64,000 bases of DNA, from NCBI GenBank assembly GCA_030835825.1, contig JAURRA010000018.1:32632-96631 (forward strand). The letters run 5' to 3'. This document shows positions 45,338 through 52,699 of this stretch, piece by piece. How positions within the stretch are numbered: position 1 is the first letter of the stretch; each line of letters begins with the position of its first letter. Position numbers and translations under genes: made by a program. Source of the DNA: Flavobacteriaceae bacterium. Lineage in GTDB: Bacteria > Bacteroidota > Bacteroidia > Flavobacteriales > Flavobacteriaceae. The notes under the pieces were generated by a model. It searched no databases and was not told the origin of the DNA. It was given only the letters and a program-made list of their open reading frames with translations.

Positions 45338-45345
45338 TAATTTTG
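45338..45345 (+). promoter_or_regulatory. TAnnTTTG promoter box before kdsB
   Basis: TAATTTTG ends 9 bases before the ATG at 45355 and 15 before the ATG at 45361, so the leader would be very short or absent. Confidence 0.5.
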
Positions 45346-45354
45346 AGTTTTACC

Positions 45355-46107
45355 ATGCCAATGAAAATAATTGCAATGATTCCGGCCCGTTACGATGCCT
45401 CGCGCTTTCCCGGGAAATTGATGAAAAATCTGGGGGGTGAGCCAGTAATAGTACAAACCTATAGGGCCACCGTCAATACTAGTTTATTTGATGAAGTGTA
45501 TGTTGTGACAGACAACGAACTTATTTTTAATGCGGTAGTTAACTCTGGAGGGAAGGCCATACGAAGCACAACAGATCATCAATCGGGAAGCGATCGCATT
45601 GCAGAGGCCGTCAGACAAATGGATGTTGATTTGGTGGTTAATGTACAAGGTGACGAGCCTTTTGCTGAGAAAAAAAGTCTGTCTAAACTCATTGCCGCTT
45701 TTGATCAAGACAAACGCAAAGAGATCGATTTAGCCTCCTTGATGGTAAGAATTATCCATAAAGATGAAATTCAGAGTCCGAATACGGTTAAGGTTATTAC
45801 AGATTCAAATGGCTTAGCCCTATATTTTTCTCGCTATCCTATTCCATTTTCACGGGATAGTTCTGTGGACACTCAATTTTTTAAGCATAAAGGCGTTTAT
45901 GCATTTAGGAAACAGGCATTGTTGGACTTTCAAAAGCTCGAGCCTCGACTTTTAGAATTGTCTGAAAAAATCGAATGTCTGAGGTTTCTTGAGCATGGCA
46001 GAAAAATACAGATGGTCGAAACGGATGTTGTGGGTATTGAAATTGATACCCCCGATGATCTGGTCGAAGCCGAAAAACTGTGGAATCGTAATACATCACC
46101 CCAATGA
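45355..46107 (+). CDS. kdsB: 3-deoxy-manno-octulosonate cytidylyltransferase
   Basis: 250 aa from ATG 45355 (248 from ATG 45361, which begins MKIIAMIPARYDASRFPGK). Activates Kdo (or its 8-amino form) with CTP for lipid A core building. Seen: IPARYDASRFPGKLM (nucleotide loop), VYVVTDNE, TTDHQSGSDRIAEA, VNVQGDEPF, FSRYPIPFSRD, KHKGVYAFRK and GIEIDTPDDL. The stop overlaps the start of a KdnB-like dehydrogenase gene (ATGA), which links it to 8-amino-Kdo. Confidence 0.95.
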   Translation: MPMKIIAMIPARYDASRFPGKLMKNLGGEPVIVQTYRATVNTSLFDEVYVVTDNELIFNAVVNSGGKAIRSTTDHQSGSDRIAEAVRQMDVDLVVNVQGDEPFAEKKSLSKLIAAFDQDKRKEIDLASLMVRIIHKDEIQSPNTVKVITDSNGLALYFSRYPIPFSRDSSVDTQFFKHKGVYAFRKQALLDFQKLEPRLLELSEKIECLRFLEHGRKIQMVETDVVGIEIDTPDDLVEAEKLWNRNTSPQ

Positions 46108-47192
46108 AATTGGCTTTTAGAAACATGACAATGGTACCCAGGGTTCTCTACGGAACTGGAGCTTTCGATCAGTTGACTTCTATTTTAGAGCCAAAACGCC
46201 TTAATCCTAGAGCACCATTTATTTTTCTCGTTGATGATGTTTTTACGCAATACCACGAATTCGTTCAAAGAATACCTATAGGTTATGAAGACGAAATTAT
46301 TTTTGTTTCTACTTTGGAAGAGCCCACCACCAATCAAGTGGATGAATTAGTTCAACAAATCATTTTAAAATATAAGGAAATGCCCTCGGGCATAGTCGGA
46401 ATAGGAGGTGGCTCAGTTATGGACTTGACCAAGGCTGTCTCTCTTTTACTGACTAATCACGGTAATGCTTCTGATTACCAAGGCTGGGACTTGATCCAAA
46501 ACTCAGGCATATTTAGTGTTGGTATTCCCACAATATCGGGAACAGGCGCTGAGGTGTCGAGAACGGCAGTTCTTAAAGGCCCCGATATTAAATTAGGAAT
46601 CAATAGTGATTTCACAACCTTTGACCAGGTGGTGTTGGATCCTGACTTGACCGCCGATGTCTCTAAAAACCAGTGGTTTTTCACCGGTATGGATTGCTTT
46701 ATTCATTGTGTAGAATCGTTGAACGGTACTTTCCTGAACGCTTTTAGTCAAGCTCATGGGGAAAAAGCTATGGCACTTTGTCAGAATGTGTTTCTAAAAT
46801 CGGCGCTTTCTGAATTAGAAAAACGAGAGCAGTTGATGATGGCGTCTTGGTTAGGAGGTGTAAGTATTGCTAACTCTCAAGTAGGTGTTGCTCATGCTTT
46901 GAGCTATGGATTGTCTTTCGTAAAGGGCATTAAGCACGGTCTGGGAAACTGCATTGTCATTGAACATTTAGACGCTTATTACCCAGAGGGAACTCAACTG
47001 TTTCGAAAAATGAGAGATTACCAGCAGATTGATATTCCCAAAGGAATTTGTGAAAATTTATCTGAAGACGAGTACCGTCAAATGACGAGAATAGCTCTTG
47101 GACTTTCTCCTTTATGGGAAAATGCCTTGGGTAAAAATTGGCAGTCCCAAGTCAATGAAAAGGTGGTAAGAGGGCTCTATGAAAAAATGTAA
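46104..47192 (+). CDS. kdnB: Iron-containing alcohol dehydrogenase, KdnB-like (Kdo 8-oxidase)
   Basis: 362 aa. Family III metal-dependent alcohol dehydrogenase: NAD loop GIGGGSVMDLTKAV (about 99-112), SGTGAEVSRTAVL, and all four metal ligands, Asp197 and His201 (MDCFIHCVE), His264 (VGVAHALSYG) and His278 (GIKHGLGNC). In Shewanella, KdnB oxidises the C8 hydroxyl of Kdo and KdnA aminates it; kdnA, kdnB and kdsB are adjacent there. Here kdsB overlaps this gene by 4 bases, so the same chemistry is likely; KdnA is not in this window. A different sugar alcohol substrate is possible. Confidence 0.82.
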   Translation: MKLAFRNMTMVPRVLYGTGAFDQLTSILEPKRLNPRAPFIFLVDDVFTQYHEFVQRIPIGYEDEIIFVSTLEEPTTNQVDELVQQIILKYKEMPSGIVGIGGGSVMDLTKAVSLLLTNHGNASDYQGWDLIQNSGIFSVGIPTISGTGAEVSRTAVLKGPDIKLGINSDFTTFDQVVLDPDLTADVSKNQWFFTGMDCFIHCVESLNGTFLNAFSQAHGEKAMALCQNVFLKSALSELEKREQLMMASWLGGVSIANSQVGVAHALSYGLSFVKGIKHGLGNCIVIEHLDAYYPEGTQLFRKMRDYQQIDIPKGICENLSEDEYRQMTRIALGLSPLWENALGKNWQSQVNEKVVRGLYEKM

Positions 47193-47912
47193 TTAGTCAT
47201 CCAACTCTTCCATAGTGTGATAGACCGATTGAACATCATCATCTTCTTCAATTTTATCTAATAGTTTTTCTATATCGGCTGCCTGTGCTTTATCTAGTGT
47301 TTTGGTAATTTGCGGAATACGTTCAAATCCAGAGGATAGAATTTCTATCCCTCTCGATTCAAGCTCTGACTGAAGTGCGCCGAAGGATTCAAAAGAGCCA
47401 TAAATTATAATACCATCCTCGTCTTCAAATACTTCTTCTGCACCAAAATCGATAAGGTCAAAGGTCAGTTCTTCGATATCTAAACCTTCGGCATTTACCC
47501 TAAAATTGCAGGTGTGGTCGAACAAAAAGACGACCGATCCAGAGGTCCCAAGTGAGCCATCACATTTATTGAAATAGCTTCTAATATTGGCAACTGTTCT
47601 GGTATTATTATCAGTTGCCGTTTCAACTAAAATGGCAATACCGTGTGGCCCATAACCCTCAAACAATACCTCTTTAAAGTCACCTTGAGATTTGTCGGAT
47701 GCCTTTTTGATAGCCCGATCAATATTGTCTTTAGGCATATTGACAGCTTTGGCATTTTGAATTACAGCGCGCAATCGAGAATTACTTGTAGGATCGGGGC
47801 CATTTTCCTTAACAGCCATCACGATGTCTTTACCGATGCGTGTAAAGGCCTTACTTATTGCCGCCCAACGTTTCATTTTCCGTGCTTTTCTGAACTCAAA
47901 TGCTCTACCCAT
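47193..47912 (-). CDS. yebC: YebC/PmpR family protein
   Basis: 239 aa. Seen: N-terminal MGRAFEFRKARKMKRWAAISKAFTRIGKDI, the conserved NSRLRAVIQNAKAVNMPKDNIDRAI (about 45-70), LFEGYGPHGIAILVE and TDNNTRTVANIR. The family was named as DNA-binding regulators; recent work shows YebC members help ribosomes pass proline stretches. The Flavobacterial form carries MKRWAA, not the MAGHSKW of E. coli. It ends directly against the convergent kdnB gene. Confidence 0.95.
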   Translation of the reverse strand: MGRAFEFRKARKMKRWAAISKAFTRIGKDIVMAVKENGPDPTSNSRLRAVIQNAKAVNMPKDNIDRAIKKASDKSQGDFKEVLFEGYGPHGIAILVETATDNNTRTVANIRSYFNKCDGSLGTSGSVVFLFDHTCNFRVNAEGLDIEELTFDLIDFGAEEVFEDEDGIIIYGSFESFGALQSELESRGIEILSSGFERIPQITKTLDKAQAADIEKLLDKIEEDDDVQSVYHTMEELDD

Positions 47913-47966
47913 AGTTTGTTTTTTACAAAAATAAGCGGACTAAACCAATAATCCAATGCTTAGTTT

Positions 47967-48815
47967 TCATTGAGATAAATTCTGCTGCTGTTCAATTTCT
48001 TCTAAAAATTGTTGGGTTTGAAATTGAAGATGATTCGGCAATTTGTTGTTTTGAGGCAATACGGCTAAAAATCTGTCGTCGTTAGTCGTATAGACATACT
48101 TGATTTTACCGTTAGGGCGGTTTAGAGCTTTGATTAAATCTTTAAAAAAGTACTCATGATGCACCAAATCTGTACTCCCTAGATGATAAATACCAGTCAG
48201 GTTTTTGTTAATAATGTAGTGTAACTGTTGACACAGCTTTTGATCGGTTGTAATATTAACAATCAAATTGGGAAAAACTTCAATAGGCACATCGTTAATC
48301 AGGTGCTCTTTGATCTCAATCAATCGAGGTGATTGAAGTCCAAAAACCATGGGTAGTCTCGCAATGACCCAGTGTTTTTTCGGTAATCGCATGAGTAAAT
48401 TTTCAATTTTAATTTTAAAATGACCGTAGATACTATTACTCATAGTTTTGTCTTGTTCGTAACTCGGAAACTTGCTGTAGGCATCGAAGACGTTGGCCGA
48501 CGATAAGAAAACTATCTTGCAATTGGTCTTCAAAGCATAATCTGCGAGACATTCATGCGCATAGACTTGCTGGTTAAATGGTCCGCGTAGAGCCGAAATT
48601 ACAACAGTAGGTCGGATAGTATCAAGAATAGCAGCGAGTTCATCCGTTGCTATATCGTAATGAAAGAAATGTTTGTTTTTTTCAAGACTTTTGCGCGCTG
48701 TAAAGTAGGTCCCATAGGTTTTGAAATATTGGCATAATTCTTTATAGAGAGCCTCTCCGAGAAATCCACTGGCTCCCAGAATTAGAATACGATTTTTTGG
48801 GGCTTTGTTGGTCAA
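47967..48815 (-). CDS. NAD(P)-dependent sugar-nucleotide reductase (RmlD-like SDR)
   Basis: 282 aa. Rossmann N-terminus RILILGASGFLGEALYKEL (about 8-26), VVISALRG, FLSSANVFDA, and the RmlD-like YxxxK equivalent SIYGHFKIKIENLL (Tyr and Lys about 128-132). Later LGSTDLVHHEYFF. It resembles dTDP-4-dehydrorhamnose reductases but there are no rml partners here, so the substrate is unknown. Two bases separate it from the gcvT stop. The order gcvT, this gene, yebC is one I recall as conserved in Flavobacteria. Confidence 0.82.
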   Translation of the reverse strand: MTNKAPKNRILILGASGFLGEALYKELCQYFKTYGTYFTARKSLEKNKHFFHYDIATDELAAILDTIRPTVVISALRGPFNQQVYAHECLADYALKTNCKIVFLSSANVFDAYSKFPSYEQDKTMSNSIYGHFKIKIENLLMRLPKKHWVIARLPMVFGLQSPRLIEIKEHLINDVPIEVFPNLIVNITTDQKLCQQLHYIINKNLTGIYHLGSTDLVHHEYFFKDLIKALNRPNGKIKYVYTTNDDRFLAVLPQNNKLPNHLQFQTQQFLEEIEQQQNLSQ

Positions 48816-48817
48816 AT

Positions 48818-49912
48818 CTAGCTGTTAAGCTTGTTTTTGTAAAATGGAAGCTTGACTATTTTCGCAGGAATTTGATTTTTGCGGATTTGAACAAAAATAG
48901 TACTATCAAGAAGTGATTCTTCCGCCAGAACGTAGCCCAGTCCAATGCCTTTATTCATGCTTGGAGACATGGTTCCCGAGGTCACAATTCCAATTTCTTT
49001 ACCTTCAGCATTGACAACAGGGTAGTCATGCCTCGGAATGCCTCGTTCTTCAAGCTCAAAAGCCACCAGTTTGCGTTTAGGGCCTTTTGTTTTTTCGACT
49101 AAAAGAGCATCACTGTTGGTAAATGTTTTGTTGAATTTGGTGATCCATCCAAGACCGGCCTCTATTGGAGAGGTAGTGTCATTTAAGTCATTACCGTATA
49201 AACAATAGCCCATTTCTAGTCTCAAGGTATCTCTAGCCGCTAAACCGATAGGAGCAATGCCATAAGAAGCTCCAGCATCGAAAACAGCATCCCAAACCTG
49301 TTTAACTTCTGAATTTTTGCAATAAATTTCAAAACCTCCAGATCCTGTGTAGCCAGTAGCCGATATAATCACATGCTCGATTCCCGCGAAATCGCCGACG
49401 ACAAAATTATAATATTTGATGCCAGATAAATCCACACTACTCAATGAGGACATGGCTTCTACGGCCTTTGGGCCTTGGATAGCTAACAAGGAATAGTCAT
49501 CGGAAAGATTGCGCATTTCAGCACCTAGGGTATTGTGATCACTGATCCAATTCCAGTCTTTTTCAATATTACTGGCATTGACCACCAGTAAATAAGTTTG
49601 TTCTTTAATCCGATACACAATCAAATCATCAATGATACCATTGCTGTCATTAGGCATACAACTGTATTGTGCCATGCCTATTTCCAGTTTGCTGGCATCA
49701 TTGGAGCACAGTTGTTGGATGAGCTCTAAAGCTTTTGGCCCTTCAATCAAAAACTCTCCCATATGAGACACATCAAATACACCAACGCCCTCTCGAACAA
49801 CTTGATGTTCTATATTGACGCCAGCATATTGCACAGGCATCATGTAGCCAGCAAATGGAACCATTTTGGCTCCCAAGTTGATATGCGTTTGATGTAAGCT
49901 AATTTGTTTCAT
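48818..49912 (-). CDS. gcvT: Glycine cleavage system T protein (aminomethyltransferase)
   Basis: 364 aa from the ATG at 49912 (MKQISLHQTHINLGAKMVPFAG); an ATG at 49933 adds seven untypical residues. Transfers the methylene of aminomethyl-lipoyl-H protein to tetrahydrofolate. Seen: GVGVFDVSHMGEF, CMPNDSNGIIDDLIVYR, the folate-binding Asp region, ATGYTGSGGFEIYC, IGLAARDTLRLEMGYCLYGNDL, and the C-terminal GIVTSGTMSPSMNKGIGLGYV. The lpdA gene at 20 kb supplies the L protein; gcvH and gcvP are not in the window. No glycine riboswitch seen in the 183 bases upstream. Confidence 0.95.
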   Translation of the reverse strand: MKQISLHQTHINLGAKMVPFAGYMMPVQYAGVNIEHQVVREGVGVFDVSHMGEFLIEGPKALELIQQLCSNDASKLEIGMAQYSCMPNDSNGIIDDLIVYRIKEQTYLLVVNASNIEKDWNWISDHNTLGAEMRNLSDDYSLLAIQGPKAVEAMSSLSSVDLSGIKYYNFVVGDFAGIEHVIISATGYTGSGGFEIYCKNSEVKQVWDAVFDAGASYGIAPIGLAARDTLRLEMGYCLYGNDLNDTTSPIEAGLGWITKFNKTFTNSDALLVEKTKGPKRKLVAFELEERGIPRHDYPVVNAEGKEIGIVTSGTMSPSMNKGIGLGYVLAEESLLDSTIFVQIRKNQIPAKIVKLPFYKNKLNS

Positions 49913-50095
49913 AAGGAGAATATTTAAGGGCAAAAGTAAGTATTTTGAGATTGTTCAAACTAGAAAATTTATGAAACAATCTGTATGCTTCGATTTCAAA
50001 AATCACCACAATCTATTTGAAAATATTGTAGAAACAAGACGGTATCGAAAATTCATTTAAAAAAATCAACATACCTCTGAGTCAACATCAAAAGG

Positions 50096-51106
50096 CTAGA
50101 GCAACTTCTCTAGCATTTTCCTGATAGCAGGATCAGATGGTCTCGGAGCATCAGCCGATACAATGTTACTTTCCTTGTCGACAAGAATAAATCTTGGAAT
50201 ACTATTTATGAGATAAGCTTTGATAAATTCAGACTCCCAAGCATTATCTGCAAAAACCTGATTCCCTCCAAGGTCTTTGTCGGCTATCATGGCAAGCCAC
50301 TTGTCAAAATCTTTTTCCTGATCTATTGAAATACTTAAAAAGGTTAAATTCTTGTTCGTATAATTTTTTTGTAGTTTTTCCAGAGCAGGAATTTCAGCTA
50401 TACAAGGACCGCACCACGTTGCCCATACATCGATATAAACAAAACTACCTTGGAAATCCTCGAGTGAAGAGAATGATCCATCGGCGTTTTTATACGAGGT
50501 AAAAATAGGGGAAGACGTTCCTGCTGGAAATTGCCTTAACAAATCCAGTTTAGCCTGGTGGTAATCTTTATAAGATTGTTGCATGGCAACAAATTGTTTG
50601 TCAAAATCAGCTAAAAAATCAGAATTAAGTGATGGGAAGGCTAGTTTTAACGAATCGAATGACTTTTGCAAGCTTACAAAAGCAGCATCAAAATCTTCGA
50701 CACTAAAGGAGAATATATCCTCAGGCAAGTGGGTTGCGGGGAGTAAGGCGTTGGCGATCATAAAATTATTTTTATCTGCTGCATCGCCCTTAAAAGAGAG
50801 TGTTTCGTCGAATTGGTCGGAGTCTAATTCAAAATGGACTTGCTGCCCGTTTTCAAGGTACATTTGACCGTACTCTTGGCCTATTTGAAATAAATACATG
50901 CCTTGAGTAATTTTAAGGGTGTCTTGAAATGTCCCGTCTTTAGCAATTGCGAGGACTTTTTCATATCCTTCGCGATTGAATACTTTAATTTCGTTGTTAT
51001 CTCGGACGTTGGTGATCGTGCCAGATAGACTAGCAGCGTCTTTTGGATTTGTTTCGCAAGAAAAAAGAATGGCAGTACCAATGAGGAAATAAAAAAGATT
51101 TTTCAT
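50096..51106 (-). CDS. TlpA-like thiol-disulfide lipoprotein with DUF4369-type N-domain
   Basis: 336 aa. Lipoprotein signal (GTAILFSC, Cys17). The N-terminal beta domain (LSGTITNVRDNNEIKVF, about 28-115) resembles DUF4369. A helical linker leads to a thioredoxin-fold domain with VWATWCGPCIAEIPALEKL (CxxC about 230) and cis-Pro in NSIPRFILVDK. It should reduce or isomerise disulfides or cytochrome apoproteins in the periplasm, electrons coming from an inner-membrane donor elsewhere. It diverges from hutH. Confidence 0.9.
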   Translation of the reverse strand: MKNLFYFLIGTAILFSCETNPKDAASLSGTITNVRDNNEIKVFNREGYEKVLAIAKDGTFQDTLKITQGMYLFQIGQEYGQMYLENGQQVHFELDSDQFDETLSFKGDAADKNNFMIANALLPATHLPEDIFSFSVEDFDAAFVSLQKSFDSLKLAFPSLNSDFLADFDKQFVAMQQSYKDYHQAKLDLLRQFPAGTSSPIFTSYKNADGSFSSLEDFQGSFVYIDVWATWCGPCIAEIPALEKLQKNYTNKNLTFLSISIDQEKDFDKWLAMIADKDLGGNQVFADNAWESEFIKAYLINSIPRFILVDKESNIVSADAPRPSDPAIRKMLEKLL

Positions 51107-51191
51107 CTGAGATTCGTTTTGAGGGACGAAATTAACCTAATTTCAAAAAATACATTAGTTTTAGATCGAATAATTCAGAACTGATTTAGCA

Positions 51192-52697
51192 TTGAAACAG
51201 AAATTAATTTTATCCACCCACCTTGATTTGAGAATGCTTCTAGAGGTATCAAACCAACCGATTCAATTGGAGTTGTCAGAAGATTCGAAACAAAAGGTAA
51301 TTACTAATAGAAAGTACTTAGAAACTGTTTTAAATGACTCAGAAAGGATTATTTATGGCGTCAACACCGGATTTGGAGCCTTACACAATCATGTCATTTC
51401 AAAGTCTGATTTGAATCAATTACAAGAAAATCTAGTGCTTTCTCATGCTTGTGGCATGGGTGAGGAAGTGCCCAGTAAAGTTGTTCAATGGATGCTGTTA
51501 TTAAAAATTCAGTCTTTGAGTTTGGGATATAGTGGTGTTCAACTACAAACTGTGCAGTATTTGGTCGACTTCTACAATACCGGAATTACACCAATTGTAT
51601 TTACTCAAGGGTCCCTCGGGGCTTCTGGTGATTTGGCGCCTTTAGCGCATTTGAGTTTGCCTCTTTTAGGTTTTGGAAAAGTGAGATATAAAAATAAATT
51701 ATTAAATGCTTCAACATTATTAAACCAACTGAGTCTGCAACCTCTGACATTAGGAGCAAAAGAGGGTTTGGCCTTATTGAACGGAACACAGTTCATGACA
51801 GCCTATGGGGTTCAAATTTTACTTAAATCCCTCCGCCTATCCTATTTATCTGATTTAATCGCGGCTCTTTCAATGGAAGGCTTTATGGCGCGTCAGTCTC
51901 CCTTACATGAGGCATTGCATTTATTGAGGCCTCATAATGGGCAAATAAAAACGGCAGCAAGAATTACTGAGTTTCTGCAAGATAGCCCCATGATGTCTCA
52001 GCCCAGAGTAGGCACTCAGGACCCTTATTCATTTCGTTGTGTGCCACAAGTGCACGGCGCTACCAAAGATGCACTCGATTATGTCTCAAAAATCATTGTA
52101 ACAGAAATAAACTCTGTCACAGACAATCCCACTGTTTTTGATAGTCTAGATGAAGTGATATCTGGAGGAAATTTCCATGGACAGCCTTTGGCTTTGGCAC
52201 TTGACCACCTCAAGATTGCCATGGCTGAATTGGGCAGTATTTCCGAGCGTCGTACCTACCAATTGTTGTCTGGCTCAAGGGGTTTGCCCTTGTTTTTAGT
52301 TAATGAACCGGGCTTGAACTCCGGTTTTATGATATCTCAATACACAGCGGCAAGTATAGTGTCAGCGAATAAACAACTGGCGACTCCGGCGAGCATAGAT
52401 TCAATACCTTCGTCCAATGGGCAAGAAGATCATGTCAGCATGGGTGCAAATGCGGCCGTACAGGCCTATGATTTGGTCAACAACCTAGAAACTCTTTTAG
52501 CCATTGAGCTATTGTGTGCATCTCAGGCTCTGTTTTTTAGATCTGAAAAATGTTCTGATTTTGCCCAAAGCTTTCTTGATACTTTTAGGGAACAGACAGG
52601 GTTTGTTGAAAAAGACGCCTTGATGCATGATCACATGCAAGCCGCAGTCAAATTTATTCAATCTGTCCAAATCGACACTGACCTACTGTTGGATTAA
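51192..52697 (+). CDS. hutH: Histidine ammonia-lyase, TTG start
   Basis: 501 aa. Converts histidine to urocanate. The MIO prosthetic group forms from Ala144-Ser145-Gly146 in GSLGASGDLAPLAHLSLPL. Also seen: IIYGVNTGFGALHN (active-site Tyr), NGTQFMTAYG, DPYSFRCVPQVHG, TDNPTVF, and SNGQEDHVSMGANA. TTG at 51192 is the only fitting start. No hutU, hutI or hutG gene flanks it, so the rest of the pathway lies elsewhere. A tyrosine or phenylalanine ammonia-lyase is less likely given the His-type active-site residues. Ends 2 bases from the convergent clpC. Confidence 0.9.
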   Translation: MKQKLILSTHLDLRMLLEVSNQPIQLELSEDSKQKVITNRKYLETVLNDSERIIYGVNTGFGALHNHVISKSDLNQLQENLVLSHACGMGEEVPSKVVQWMLLLKIQSLSLGYSGVQLQTVQYLVDFYNTGITPIVFTQGSLGASGDLAPLAHLSLPLLGFGKVRYKNKLLNASTLLNQLSLQPLTLGAKEGLALLNGTQFMTAYGVQILLKSLRLSYLSDLIAALSMEGFMARQSPLHEALHLLRPHNGQIKTAARITEFLQDSPMMSQPRVGTQDPYSFRCVPQVHGATKDALDYVSKIIVTEINSVTDNPTVFDSLDEVISGGNFHGQPLALALDHLKIAMAELGSISERRTYQLLSGSRGLPLFLVNEPGLNSGFMISQYTAASIVSANKQLATPASIDSIPSSNGQEDHVSMGANAAVQAYDLVNNLETLLAIELLCASQALFFRSEKCSDFAQSFLDTFREQTGFVEKDALMHDHMQAAVKFIQSVQIDTDLLLD

Positions 52698-52699
52698 GA

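Noticed and set aside
49913..50095. Glycine riboswitch before gcvT.
   Set aside because: No tandem aptamer-like conserved segments could be recognised in the 183 bases between gcvT and the TlpA-like gene.
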